Shown here one piece after another: positions 1 to 8,958 of a stretch of 64,000 bases of DNA. Position 1 is the first letter of the stretch, and every line of letters starts with the position of its first letter. The notes below the pieces were generated by a model. The model ran no database searches, was not told the DNA's origin, and saw only the letters and a list, made by a program, of their open reading frames with translations. The translations under genes were made by a program, and so were the position numbers. This DNA is from an uncultured Lachnospiraceae bacterium (GTDB lineage Bacteria > Bacillota > Clostridia > Lachnospirales > Lachnospiraceae). The stretch lies in the NCBI GenBank assembly GCA_910586255.1, contig CAJUHR010000006.1:1-64000 (forward strand). The letters run 5' to 3'.

Positions 1-1712
1 CCTACTATGTGGATTCTAACGGTGTGATGGTTCGCAATACCTGGGTGAAGGTTGTTAATGAGGATCAGGATGAGGATGACGATCCTGCCGAGTACCACTA
101 CTATTACATGCAGTCCAATGGTAAAGCTTATAAGGCTCCGGACAGCAGCACGACCACCCGTTTCAGAACCATTGATGGCAAGAGATATGCCTTTGATGAT
201 GATGGTAAGATGCTGTACGGCTGGGTAGTGGACGGCGAGAGACAGACCGATGATGACGGTTGGGAAAGCGCTGTATATTATCTGGGCAACTGGGATGATG
301 GTGCTATGAAGACCGGCTGGCAGAAGATCTATGTTTACGATGATGATGAAGATGATGACATGGAGTACTGGTTTAACTTCAAATCCAATGGTAAGAAGAG
401 ATACAATGACACCCAGAATGAAATCAAAGAAGAGAAGATCAACGGTCGCAGATATGGCTTTGATGATCGTGGCGTTATGACTTATGAGTGGACCTTGGCT
501 ACTTATGGTAATACCACCGGTTCTACCGCAACCTGGGCATCCACCTCAAGCTGGAGATACTTCAATGACATCGAAGATGGCGCTCGTGTGACCAAGGGCT
601 GGTTCAAAGTGATTGCTCCTCATGAGGACAATGACAATGTATTCAAGAGCAACTATGGTTCCACCACTTTTGCAGCAACCGATGCAGATGACGAGAGTGA
701 GAGATGGTATTACTCAGACGGAGATGGAAAAGTAGTTTCCGGCCAGATCAGAAAGATCAAAGGAAAATACTATGGATTCCGTCCGGAATCTGATGGAAAC
801 GGTAAGGGCGGTGCTATGCTGAATGGTCTGGTACTGATGATTGTTGATCAGAGTACAGGTGAGATTGTTGAAGTGCTGGATGACGGTGTGGATTCTGATG
901 AGTTGGATGATCTGTTAGATAAGGATCCGACTTCTACCATTTGGCAGAAGGTTCGTGCTGCCAGAGATACAACTGGTACTTATACCAACGGTGGTTCTAT
1001 CACTGCTGCAGGTGCATACAGCCATGTAGAAGGTAACCGTGTTCTTTCCCTGTATTACTTCGGTAATGATGAGGACACAGATGGAGCTATGAAGTCTGGT
1101 GCAACTACTGTAACTCTTGATGGAAATACCTACAACTTTATGTTCAACAAGACCGGTGGTGTAGGAACCAGAGGTGCTGGTTTGACTGGTGTTGACGATA
1201 ATAAGTATATCTACAGCATGGGCTGCAGAATCAAGGCTGACAGCGATGATAAGTATCAGATTGTTAAAGTTAAGCCTAATAATACCGGCGCGGTAGATCT
1301 TCATGCAGCAGGTGTTAGTGTTACCAAGATTGCAACCAGCGGAAGCTATGGAATCAGAAATAATGCTCCTACGTTTGTAAATGATAATAATGAGACCGTT
1401 TCTTATGTTGATATTTCTGCTATGGCCAATTCGAATACGAAGTATTATCTGGTAAATACCAGCGGAAATATCCAGAAGTCCAAAGTTGCAGCCAAGGATG
1501 GGGATGACTGGTACTTCTATGTGAAAGACAGGGCACTTAAGCTGTATACCAGCGATAAGAATCTTGACGTCCTGAAAGGCGAGACTGTGGGTAGCTATAC
1601 CGCACCAGATGGCGTAAGCGAGAAGTGGGATTCTCCGAAGACAAACACTACAGTTGGCGGAGTTACCATCACAAGCAGCCCGTTTGTATCTGATCTGACC
1701 ACAGGTAACTAA
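1..1712 (+). CDS. Cell wall-binding repeat protein, 5' end outside window
   Basis: The reading frame is already open at the left edge: codons before the first GTG read Tyr-Tyr-Val-Asp, in the middle of a repeat, so the true start lies upstream. The visible part, about 570 residues, begins with several aromatic-glycine repeats of the choline/cell wall-binding type, for example GKRYAFDDDGKMLYGW and GRRYGFDDRGVMTYEW. Acidic D/E-rich inserts separate them. The C-terminal half, after about residue 290, is not clearly repetitive and is rich in Thr, Asn and Gly. There is no LPXTG motif and no C-terminal membrane segment, so attachment would be non-covalent. The family is normally secreted and binds the envelope; what this one does beyond that cannot be told. 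A hairpin terminator follows. Confidence 0.85.
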   Translation, partial: YYVDSNGVMVRNTWVKVVNEDQDEDDDPAEYHYYYMQSNGKAYKAPDSSTTTRFRTIDGKRYAFDDDGKMLYGWVVDGERQTDDDGWESAVYYLGNWDDGAMKTGWQKIYVYDDDEDDDMEYWFNFKSNGKKRYNDTQNEIKEEKINGRRYGFDDRGVMTYEWTLATYGNTTGSTATWASTSSWRYFNDIEDGARVTKGWFKVIAPHEDNDNVFKSNYGSTTFAATDADDESERWYYSDGDGKVVSGQIRKIKGKYYGFRPESDGNGKGGAMLNGLVLMIVDQSTGEIVEVLDDGVDSDELDDLLDKDPTSTIWQKVRAARDTTGTYTNGGSITAAGAYSHVEGNRVLSLYYFGNDEDTDGAMKSGATTVTLDGNTYNFMFNKTGGVGTRGAGLTGVDDNKYIYSMGCRIKADSDDKYQIVKVKPNNTGAVDLHAAGVSVTKIATSGSYGIRNNAPTFVNDNNETVSYVDISAMANSNTKYYLVNTSGNIQKSKVAAKDGDDWYFYVKDRALKLYTSDKNLDVLKGETVGSYTAPDGVSEKWDSPKTNTTVGGVTITSSPFVSDLTTGN

Positions 1713-1770
1713 TGCTGTTAATACTGTTTTCCAGATCAAGAAAAGCTTTAAAGTAATATAAAAATAATAT

Positions 1771-1828
1771 GCCCCTATTTAAGCAGACAGGAGAAATTTT
1801 CAAAGTGCTGTTTAAATGGGGCATTTTA
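1771..1828 (+). terminator. Rho-independent terminator
   Basis: An imperfect stem pairs GCCCCTATTTAAGCAG with CTGTTTAAATGGGGC and is followed by ATTTTAT. It lies about 60 bp after the first gene and closes that transcript. Confidence 0.75.
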
Positions 1829-1928
1829 TGTGCCAAAAATGTTATGGAGCACAAATTATTTATGAATATTATTACTTTTTTCTTCCGCTCGTTTAATAAA
1901 AATTTAGGAAACTTCAGGAATTGAATAG

Positions 1929-1957
1929 TTGCTGGATATTTCAAAATATGGTATGCT
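1929..1957 (+). promoter_or_regulatory. Candidate sigma-A promoter for the 2001 gene
   Basis: TTGCTG and TATGCT are separated by 17 bp, about 43 bp before the ATG at 2001. The match is moderate and based on spacing and position only. Confidence 0.45.
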
Positions 1958-2000
1958 CTTTATATGAATGAAGATTGTACTAAATTTGGAGGTAATAATT

Positions 2001-3170
2001 ATGAGAAAGAAAGTATTAACAGCATCTTTTTTGGCCATATCCATAAGCACATCTATGGGATTGACTTCTTATGCAGGATGGATCCATGATGGCCATGGCT
2101 GGCAGTATCAATATGCAGATGGCAGTACAGCGAAACAAGGCTGGCTGACAGATCCGGATACGGGATTGATTTATCATATGGCTCCTGGTGGATATATGAT
2201 GAGCGATACAGAGGTTGAAGGCTATAAGCTCGCTTCTGACGGACACAGGCTTGATAAAACGGATGAACAGATAGCCAGAGAGACCAGGGAAAAGGAAAAA
2301 AAGGAGTCGCGGCCATCTCCAAATAAAGCGAAGGTAGCACTGGATGCCACGGTGGCAGAAGCCAAGACAAGAGAGTATGCCAATTCAACTATGCGGACTC
2401 ATTATCAGGCTGAAATGCAGGTTTTTATGGATAAAATATTTTCTGATATGGCCAATGAGCTGTATAAAGATATCAAAGACCGGCGCGCAGCGGTTATAGA
2501 AGCAGCGCAGGAAGCGGCGGTGGCTGCGTCCATGGCTAGTGAGGATGGTGGAGATGTAGGTGAGCTGGCAGTTGATTTCAGCAATCTGTATCCCACAGAT
2601 ACATATAAAGGAAATGATAATGAGGGAGTCAAATACAGTATTTACAGAACCGAAGATAAACAGGATATTATCGCGGCATCTTATTCTAAAATTGTAAAAA
2701 CGGAATCACCAAGGTATGTACCCTATACGTTTGATTTAGGATATAATCGTAGCATTATAAGCTCGGATGAAGATTTGGTGATATTTGATGAGGGATATCT
2801 GAGGCTTTTGGTGGCTGCCTTGGGGCAGGAGCAGGGAAGTGCAATTTATGATCAGGTTATAGCTGGCACTATAGTGGATGGCACTTTAGGCAATACGGAT
2901 TCAGGAAATTCTTTTGTGATTATGAAAAAGAATGAAGTGGTGACAATCCGCGTGACGTGCAGTGAGAAGAAGCCGGAAGAAGCGGTGGAAACATCTGAGA
3001 ATGAAGAGAATCAAGAGGAGAACCAGACTGAGGCAACAGCAACGGAAATGGAAGCCACATCATCGGTGATTACCTCTGGGCAAGGACAGAAGAAAGAAGA
3101 GACTGAGGCAGTTGAGACAGAAGAACAGGCTCAGGAAGAGACTGAAAATTCAGAGCAGGCGACTGAGTAA
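2001..3170 (+). CDS. Secreted protein with cell wall-binding repeat and acidic tail
   Basis: A 389-residue protein. The ATG at 2001 is chosen over an in-frame ATG at 1968 because GGAGG lies 8 bp upstream and the protein then starts with a classic signal peptide (MRKKVLTASFLAISIS, cleavage near SYA-GW). Residues 25-85 form a short repeat segment with GWIHDGHGWQYQYADGS, of the kind seen in the neighbouring cell wall-binding proteins. The middle, about 100-330, is a unique soluble domain with an Ala-rich helical stretch. The last 65 residues are almost only Glu, Thr, Gln and Ala, probably disordered. No enzyme motif is recognised. It stands alone between a promoter and a bidirectional terminator. 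Confidence 0.75.
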   Translation: MRKKVLTASFLAISISTSMGLTSYAGWIHDGHGWQYQYADGSTAKQGWLTDPDTGLIYHMAPGGYMMSDTEVEGYKLASDGHRLDKTDEQIARETREKEKKESRPSPNKAKVALDATVAEAKTREYANSTMRTHYQAEMQVFMDKIFSDMANELYKDIKDRRAAVIEAAQEAAVAASMASEDGGDVGELAVDFSNLYPTDTYKGNDNEGVKYSIYRTEDKQDIIAASYSKIVKTESPRYVPYTFDLGYNRSIISSDEDLVIFDEGYLRLLVAALGQEQGSAIYDQVIAGTIVDGTLGNTDSGNSFVIMKKNEVVTIRVTCSEKKPEEAVETSENEENQEENQTEATATEMEATSSVITSGQGQKKEETEAVETEEQAQEETENSEQATE

Positions 3171-3260
3171 AGATGGGGCTGAGTAGATAACAAGAACATT
3201 AGAAGTGAGTCAGGCAAGCAGAAGTATGAAAAATTAGAAGAATTACAAATTAGAAAGAAT

Positions 3261-3296
3261 AAAAACAGAAGGCGTGACAGCCTTCTGTTTTTACAT
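3261..3296. terminator. Bidirectional terminator between convergent genes
   Basis: AAAAACAGAAGGC pairs with GCCTTCTGTTTTT around a short loop. A-runs and T-runs on the two sides let it serve both the plus-strand gene ending at 3170 and the minus-strand lipoprotein ending at 3300. Confidence 0.8.
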
Positions 3297-3299
3297 AAT

Positions 3300-3800
3300 T
3301 TAGGAACCAATATCAAATGTCATATATTCATCTTTAGGAATATTGGTTTCAAATATCGGGGTTCCGTTTTTGTATGAAGTTTCATCATATACCTTTAAAA
3401 AGATCTCATTATCCTGATACAATCCTCCAAAGGTATCTTCATCTGATTCTCCGTAAGAAAAATCCTGGACAGCCACCTGATCATTAATTCCTTTGATAGC
3501 TTGGTCAACATACCAGGAAGTGTCCTCAGGGGAGGTTCCGTCCTTGACTACCACATCGATATTGATGTATTCTTCATCTAAATGAAGACTAAAGTCAATG
3601 GCAGAAGCCATAGGGTAGTCGTCCGGATCTAAATAGATGTCATCTACATTGTCATGAAGTTGCTCCTCATCGATTTCAATATCCATATAAATGTTAAAAT
3701 CCGGAGCCATTGTTTCATTGGGGCGGATGATATTGCTCTTTGTGCATGCACATAATAGGACCATACAACTGGTAACGATTGCAATTGATTTTAATCTCAT
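3300..3800 (-). CDS. Small predicted lipoprotein, unknown function
   Basis: A 166-residue protein with a lipoprotein signal: a basic N-terminus, a hydrophobic core and a lipobox ending LLCAC near residue 19. An AGGAGG site lies about 10 bp before the ATG. The mature part is acidic (many Asp and Glu), has no Cys, and seems to be one soluble domain displayed outside the membrane. I do not recognise a family. A TATAAT-like -10 on the minus strand at 3847-3852 could be its promoter. It is convergent with the secreted protein upstream and divergent from the membrane protein at 3989. Confidence 0.7.
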   Translation of the reverse strand: MRLKSIAIVTSCMVLLCACTKSNIIRPNETMAPDFNIYMDIEIDEEQLHDNVDDIYLDPDDYPMASAIDFSLHLDEEYINIDVVVKDGTSPEDTSWYVDQAIKGINDQVAVQDFSYGESDEDTFGGLYQDNEIFLKVYDETSYKNGTPIFETNIPKDEYMTFDIGS

Positions 3801-3922
3801 ATAAAATAACCTCCTGAATAATTATCGTCTTGTTTTAAACAAAAGTATTATATACGATATTCTACAGTTTGGATAGACCCTTTTCAAAAATGTAATTAAC
3901 AATTAAGAAACGGGACTTGAAG

Positions 3923-3951
3923 TTGCGAAATAATGAGAAAGATGATATACT
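3923..3951 (+). promoter_or_regulatory. Candidate sigma-A promoter for the 3989 gene
   Basis: TTGCGA and TATACT are separated by exactly 17 bp, about 38 bp before the preferred start codon. Confidence 0.5.
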
Positions 3952-3988
3952 GGGGCAGTGAAGAAATATGGACGGAGGCATTTACAAG

Positions 3989-5638
3989 ATGGAAGAAGTT
4001 GTAAAAAATGGAAATAAGCTGCAGAATAGAGCAGTAGATTCTTTTTCATCTGTATGTTCATCTATTGTCAATGGAATTATTAGTGTTTGCATATTGATAT
4101 TGGTGACGGTTTTTCCACTTATTTATGATAAAGCATATACGAACATTATGGATGTAAAATATATGTGCTATTATATGTCTGTGTTGGGAATGCTAGGTCT
4201 GCTGCTGGTAGCGGGTCTTGTAATGCTGGTAATAGATTGTGTAAAGTTCAGAGGTGTGCATACAAGAAATCTATTGTCGGCATTTTCACCATGCAATTGG
4301 AAACAAACCTTCATTTTGTCGGATATTGCGGTTGCTTTATTTGGCTTGGCAGTTGTTTTATCTACGTTTCATTCGGAATATTTTTATGAAGCTTTTTGGG
4401 GCAATGAAGGGCGATACAGTGGAATGTTTCTTACTATTCTTTATGTGGTATCCTATCTGGTAATTAGCCGTTTTTGGAAACCTAAAGGATGGTTTCTGGA
4501 GTTGTTTTTGGTTACGGGGATGATCATGAGCATTATTGGTATTACAGATTATTTCCGTATGGATGTGCTGAATTTCCGGGGGCCTCTTACGGATCCTGTG
4601 GAGTCAGATATCTTTACCTCAACAGTTGGTAATATTAACTCTTATACAGCATATGTGGGAATGATTATGGGATTTTCTGCATCTATGTTTATTACGGCAA
4701 AAGATGTCAAAAGAACCATTTGGTATTATTTATGTATGGGTATTTCTTTTATTGCCATTATTATGGGGTGCAGTGATAATGCATATCTGGCCATTGCGGC
4801 TCTTTTTGGCTTGTTTCCTTTCATAGTGTTCAAGGACAGGGAATGTGTAAAGCGGTATCTGATTATGCTGGCGTCTTTTTTTACGATTGTGTTATGTATA
4901 GATAAGATTAGCCGGCTTTACGAAGGGCAGGTGATTGGCCTTGACAGTTTGTTTAAAGTGATTACCAGTCTGGGAATTTTGCCATTTGTTGTTATCGTTT
5001 TGTGGTTGTTGGTGTTATTGTTCTGGATATACGATAAAAAATGCAGGCAAAGAGGGATAGACAGTGGAAGCCGGTTTGTGTATATTTGGGGAATTTTTTC
5101 AGCGGTTGTGATTTTGACTATTTGCGCGGTTTTGCTTGATGCTAATCTGGGAGGACATTCGGAGCGATATGAGGCGGCCAGGAATTATTTGATTTTTTCG
5201 AGAGAATGGGGAACAAACCGGGGATATATCTGGGGTGCTGCCTTAAAAATTTACAGAGAGTTTCCATTCCTTACCAAACTGCTTGGATATGGGCCGGATA
5301 CTTTTGGAATTATAACCATGGACCAGATTCCTTATGAGATGGTTGAGGCAACAGGACAGTTTTATGACAGTGTTCATAATGAATATATTCAATATCTGGT
5401 AACTATAGGTATAGCTGGTCTGTGCACATATATGGCCTTTTTAGTGTCATCATTGTGGTATATGAGAAAAAATATAGAGAAAAATCCAATGATTGCAGGA
5501 GCTTACAGTGCTGTGCTGTGTTATGCGTTTCAGGCTATTATAAATATCAATTTACCTATAGTGGCACCGATGATGTGGCTTCTTTTGAGCGCCGGAGTGG
5601 CAGCAGGAAGAAAAAAGGACAAGACAGTAAGCTTATGA
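3989..5638 (+). CDS. O-antigen ligase/polymerase-like membrane protein
   Basis: A 549-residue polytopic membrane protein with roughly 12 hydrophobic segments. The large extracytoplasmic loop near residues 400-470 contains GTNRGYIWGAALKI, then GYGPDTFG, then DSVHNEYIQYLVTIG. This Arg/His-containing arrangement is the hallmark of the Wzy_C / O-antigen ligase superfamily (PF04932), which joins or polymerises undecaprenyl-linked glycans. The start at 3989 is chosen because GGAGG lies 10 bp before it; an in-frame ATG at 3968 has no good ribosome site. In a Gram-positive cell it may act on a wall polysaccharide or glycoprotein glycan. No glycosyltransferases are beside it, so the substrate is unknown. 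Confidence 0.75.
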   Translation: MEEVVKNGNKLQNRAVDSFSSVCSSIVNGIISVCILILVTVFPLIYDKAYTNIMDVKYMCYYMSVLGMLGLLLVAGLVMLVIDCVKFRGVHTRNLLSAFSPCNWKQTFILSDIAVALFGLAVVLSTFHSEYFYEAFWGNEGRYSGMFLTILYVVSYLVISRFWKPKGWFLELFLVTGMIMSIIGITDYFRMDVLNFRGPLTDPVESDIFTSTVGNINSYTAYVGMIMGFSASMFITAKDVKRTIWYYLCMGISFIAIIMGCSDNAYLAIAALFGLFPFIVFKDRECVKRYLIMLASFFTIVLCIDKISRLYEGQVIGLDSLFKVITSLGILPFVVIVLWLLVLLFWIYDKKCRQRGIDSGSRFVYIWGIFSAVVILTICAVLLDANLGGHSERYEAARNYLIFSREWGTNRGYIWGAALKIYREFPFLTKLLGYGPDTFGIITMDQIPYEMVEATGQFYDSVHNEYIQYLVTIGIAGLCTYMAFLVSSLWYMRKNIEKNPMIAGAYSAVLCYAFQAIININLPIVAPMMWLLLSAGVAAGRKKDKTVSL

Positions 5639-5686
5639 GAAAAAGGGGCGGAGCAGAAATAAGAAAGGAAAATGGGGGAAGCAGCC

Positions 5687-6058
5687 ATGTTTTTTATCAT
5701 GGGGGTTAGCCAGGGAAGAAAAAAGTTGGATTATGATCAGGTGGTAGTTTGCAGAAATTGCGGACGATATGGCCATTTGGAGGTTTATTTGCTATATTCT
5801 TACTTGAGCTTGTTTTTTATTCCTGTATTTAAATGGGGTTACAGATATTATGTGCGGACCAGCTGTTGCGATAAACACATTCAAATTGATCAAAAGCTGG
5901 GAAAGGAGATTGAAAGAGGGATGGTTACATTCCTGCCAGCGGATATTATTCCGGATACCTATCAAAGCAGTGGTCAGAAAAAACATTGTGAAAATTGTGG
6001 GTTTGAAACAGAAGAAGATTATCAATTTTGCCCGAAATGTGGAAAACCTATAGATTAA
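5687..6058 (+). CDS. Zinc-ribbon membrane-associated protein
   Basis: A 123-residue protein beginning MFFIMGVSQGRKKLDYDQ. The start at 5687 follows GGGGGAA by 6 bp and is preferred over the ATG at 5672. Residues 22-25 hold a CxxC pair (CRNCG), a hydrophobic stretch LYSYLSLFFIPVF follows, then a CC pair. The C-terminus is a classical zinc ribbon, CENCG then CPKCGKPID. Such short zinc-ribbon proteins are common in Lachnospiraceae; their role is not known. It sits 48 bp after the O-antigen-ligase-like gene on the same strand, so co-transcription is possible. Confidence 0.7.
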   Translation: MFFIMGVSQGRKKLDYDQVVVCRNCGRYGHLEVYLLYSYLSLFFIPVFKWGYRYYVRTSCCDKHIQIDQKLGKEIERGMVTFLPADIIPDTYQSSGQKKHCENCGFETEEDYQFCPKCGKPID

Positions 6059-6145
6059 TATTGCAGAGATAATCGGCAGCCTTTGGGACTGAAAGATCCT
6101 TTTAAGGCTGCTATTCAATGTGCAGGGCCAAAAAGGAGAATAGAT

Positions 6146-7468
6146 ATGTTATTTTCAAGAAAGGACTTAATAAAGCTATTAGGGCCGCTTATTGTGGAAC
6201 AGATAATGACTGTTCTTGTAGGTATGGTAGATGTAGTGATGGTGGCTGCCGTGGGCGAGGCAGCAGTATCTGGAGTGGCGCTTGTTGATTCAGTCAGTAT
6301 TTTGATTATTCAGCTTCTGGCTGCTCTGGCCACAGGAGGAGCTGTAGTTTGCTCCCAGTATATTGGAAAACAAAAATTGGAAGCAGCGTGCCATGGGGCG
6401 GGGCAACTGATTCTGGTTACAGTGATGTGTTCCTCTTTATTTGCTGGAATCGCTTTATTGGGGGGACGCAATCTGCTGGAATGGATTTTTGGACAGGCAG
6501 AAGAGGTTGTAATGGAAAACGCAGCTCTTTATTTTCGGATCACAGCATTTTCTTATCTGTTTCTTGCTTTGTATAATTCGGGAGCTGCATTGTTCCGATC
6601 AATGGGAAATTCCAATGTTTCTATGCTTGTATCTTTGTTTATGAACGGGATTAATATTTTGGGAAATGGAATCTGCATTTATGGGATGCATATGGGGGTG
6701 GAAGGAGTAGCAATTCCTACATTGATATCCCGAATTGTGGCAGCTGTTTTGATGGTATATTTGATGACTAGGCCGGACAATATCATTCATATTTCCGGAT
6801 TTAAAGATTTGCAACCAAATCGGGAAATGATGAAAAAAATTATGGGGGTTGGGATTCCCAGTGGTCTGGAAAACGGGATGTTTCAATTTGGAAAAATTGC
6901 GTTGCAGAGCCTGGTGTCTACCTTGGGCACGGCTGCAATCGCCAGTTTTGCCGTGGCTTCCAATCTGGTTACCCTTCAATATCTGCCAGGTAATGCATTG
7001 GGATTGGGGCTGATTACTATTGTAGGACAGTGTGTAGGAGCTGGAGAGTATGAGCAGGCTAAGGAGTATACCAAAAAACTGATTTTGGTAAATTATGGAT
7101 TGTTGGCTGTTATATGTGGGATAATGGTTTTTTTCAGCCATTCTATTGTGGGGATATATCATTTATCTGAAGAAGCATCAGAGATGGCACGATATATGAT
7201 ATTGATGCATGCAGCAGGAATGGTGGTCTGGCCATTGGCATTTCCTCTTCCAAATACATTACGTGCCGGATTGGATACGCGGTTTACTATGATTATGTCT
7301 GTTTTTTCTATGTGGACTTTTCGCATTGGATTTGCATGTCTGTTTGTAAAGGTTTGGAAGGTTGGGGTTATGGGAATCTGGTGGGGGATGTTTATTGACT
7401 GGATCTTCCGGGCGATAGTTTTTACGGCGCGTTTTTGTGGTTTTACATCCAGAGTAAAACAGGTATAA
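6146..7468 (+). CDS. MATE family efflux transporter
   Basis: A 440-residue protein with about 12 transmembrane segments. Its N-terminus (LIKLLGPLIVEQIMTVLVGMVDVVMVA) is typical of MATE antiporters, which export cationic drugs or metabolites using a Na+ or H+ gradient. The start at 6146 lies 6 bp after AAGGAGAA; the longer frame from 6083 has no ribosome site. The two halves repeat the same fold, and GMQFG-like and PGNALGLG segments mark the second half. The substrate is not predictable. A second, distinct MATE gene lies at 9567. Confidence 0.9.
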   Translation: MLFSRKDLIKLLGPLIVEQIMTVLVGMVDVVMVAAVGEAAVSGVALVDSVSILIIQLLAALATGGAVVCSQYIGKQKLEAACHGAGQLILVTVMCSSLFAGIALLGGRNLLEWIFGQAEEVVMENAALYFRITAFSYLFLALYNSGAALFRSMGNSNVSMLVSLFMNGINILGNGICIYGMHMGVEGVAIPTLISRIVAAVLMVYLMTRPDNIIHISGFKDLQPNREMMKKIMGVGIPSGLENGMFQFGKIALQSLVSTLGTAAIASFAVASNLVTLQYLPGNALGLGLITIVGQCVGAGEYEQAKEYTKKLILVNYGLLAVICGIMVFFSHSIVGIYHLSEEASEMARYMILMHAAGMVVWPLAFPLPNTLRAGLDTRFTMIMSVFSMWTFRIGFACLFVKVWKVGVMGIWWGMFIDWIFRAIVFTARFCGFTSRVKQV

Positions 7469-7550
7469 AAAGGAAGCGGTTTTTAATGGTTGAAGTGCTG
7501 CACAAGTTTAAAATGAAAGAAAAATTTCAGAATTGAAGAGGGGAAAAACA

Positions 7551-7580
7551 TTGACAAATACTACTGCAAAAAGGTATGAT
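7551..7580 (+). promoter_or_regulatory. Sigma-A promoter for the 7629/8176 pair
   Basis: A perfect TTGACA -35 and a TATGAT -10 are 18 bp apart, about 50 bp before the ATG at 7629. This is one of the clearest promoters in the window. Confidence 0.7.
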
Positions 7581-7628
7581 TAAATTATTATGATAGATAT
7601 AAAGATTGTGAGAGAGGAGATTATTTCT

Positions 7629-8141
7629 ATGAGACGGAAATTTGTCGTAATAGCAGCCATAACATTGGCACTATCCATATTTTCATCCACAGCAGCATTA
7701 GCTGAGGGATGGGGAAAAACGGATAGCAAATGGTTCTATTATCTGGATGACGGAACTGTGGCTAAAAATGTTTGGATTAATACAGAAGGGGGACCTTACT
7801 GGGTAAATGAAGACGGTGCCATGGCTGCCAATCAGTGGGTAAATGACGGAGCTTCCTGGTATTATGTGGACGCCAATGGAAAGAGGACTGTTAATCAGCT
7901 TATGAAGCTGAGCAGTGAGAACTATTGGTTTGATGAGAATGGCGTCATGGCGGCGGATCAATGGATTCAGACAGAGGATGGAAAGTGGTACTATTTTCTG
8001 GAAAACGGACGTGCCATGAGAAACGGATGGAAGCTTATCGGTGAAGATTATTACTATTTCTTAAAGAGCGGCGTAATGGCCTCAGATGCCCTGGTTCCTG
8101 GTGGATACCGGGTGGGACCGGACGGCAAATGGGTACAATAA
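7629..8141 (+). CDS. Small secreted cell wall-binding repeat protein
   Basis: A 170-residue protein: signal peptide (MRRKFVVIAAITLALSIFS, cleavage after ALA), then nothing but aromatic repeats of about 20 residues such as SKWFYYLDDGTVAKNVW, GASWYYVDANGKRTVNQ and GKWYYFLENGRAMRNGW. These match the choline/cell wall-binding repeat family. There is no catalytic domain, so the protein is itself a wall-binding module, perhaps structural or competing for binding sites. The ATG at 7629 lies 9 bp after GAGGAG; the upstream in-frame ATG at 7590 would spoil the signal peptide. It is followed 34 bp later by a paralogue. Confidence 0.85.
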   Translation: MRRKFVVIAAITLALSIFSSTAALAEGWGKTDSKWFYYLDDGTVAKNVWINTEGGPYWVNEDGAMAANQWVNDGASWYYVDANGKRTVNQLMKLSSENYWFDENGVMAADQWIQTEDGKWYYFLENGRAMRNGWKLIGEDYYYFLKSGVMASDALVPGGYRVGPDGKWVQ

Positions 8142-8175
8142 ATACATTAGGAGAGTAAGGAAAGGAGGTGGAAAC

Positions 8176-8580
8176 ATGAAGCTTGGAAAAAGGATTCTTG
8201 CAGTGTGGGCCCTGGCAGCAATGATGGCTATGGCAGCAGCCATGGTATGCTATGCGGAAACAGGATGGGTGCAGAGAGGAAATTCCTGGTATTATTACAG
8301 TTCAGACGGGACCATGGCAGCTAATCGGTGGGTCATTACCAATGGCGGCCAGTTCTGGATGAATGAAGATGGGACCATGGCTACGAACCGGTGGATTGAT
8401 ACAAACGGGACATTTTATTATGTAGGCGCCGGTGGGGAGTGTGTTACAGGTTGGAATGAGATTAACGGGAAGTGGTATTATTTTTATACCGTAGAGCAGA
8501 CCAACAAATTTGCAATGGCAGTGGATACACAGATTGACGGTTATCGGGTTGACAAGAATGGAGTCTGGATAACCCAATAA
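8176..8580 (+). CDS. Small secreted cell wall-binding repeat protein, paralogue
   Basis: A 134-residue protein with a signal peptide (MKLGKRILAVWALAAMMAMA, cleavage near CYA-ET) and about five aromatic repeats such as GNSWYYYSSDGTMAANRW and GKWYYFYTVEQTNKF. A strong AAAGGAGG precedes the ATG at 8176. It resembles its upstream neighbour in length and repeat sequence, suggesting tandem duplication. Both genes likely share the promoter at 7551 and the terminator at 8586. Confidence 0.85.
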   Translation: MKLGKRILAVWALAAMMAMAAAMVCYAETGWVQRGNSWYYYSSDGTMAANRWVITNGGQFWMNEDGTMATNRWIDTNGTFYYVGAGGECVTGWNEINGKWYYFYTVEQTNKFAMAVDTQIDGYRVDKNGVWITQ

Positions 8581-8585
8581 GTAAG

Positions 8586-8636
8586 AACAGCTTCGTGAAG
8601 TCTCTCAGACAAGGGATTTGGCGAGGCTGTTTTTAT
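8586..8636 (+). terminator. Terminator after the repeat-protein pair
   Basis: AACAGCTTCG can pair with CGAGGCTGTT across a loop of about 30 bases, followed by a run of T. The stem has one bulge. Confidence 0.6.
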
Positions 8637-8700
8637 TTATATAAATGTGTGCTTTATGGAATAGCAGAGGGGAATGTTAGATTTTGATAAGTAGCTCGGT

Positions 8701-8761
8701 CCCATAACGGTATTGGCTCATGACTAATCAGCGGAGTGATTAGTCATGGAGTGAATAGTAA
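8701..8761 (+). repeat. Palindromic repeat family A, copy 1
   Basis: A unit of about 60 bp whose core has perfect 12-bp arms, CATGACTAATCA and TGATTAGTCATG, around GCGGAG (8719-8748). It has a left flank CCATAACGGTATTGGCT and a right flank GAGTGAATAGTAA. Related copies lie at 26832 (opposite orientation) and 32415. The rest of the 8640-8958 gap shows no gene. Confidence 0.8.
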
Positions 8762-8958
8762 TGTTAAGTGGTTTAGAAAAAGCGGAATGGGTAAAAAAGG
8801 AATGACAGAAACCGGGGGGAGGTGTATAATATAAGAACGGTTTAACAGAACAGTACAGTAAAAGAATGGAGTAGTAATGGAATGGAGCAGTAGCAGCTTA
8901 GAGAGCAGTTGAGCTGCTGTGCCGTGCATACACAGGAATAAATGCGGAGGATAAAAAG

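Noticed and set aside
915..1739. 274-codon minus-strand frame in the first repeat protein
   Set aside because: A shadow of the repetitive plus-strand gene; Ile/Cys/Ser-rich without motifs.
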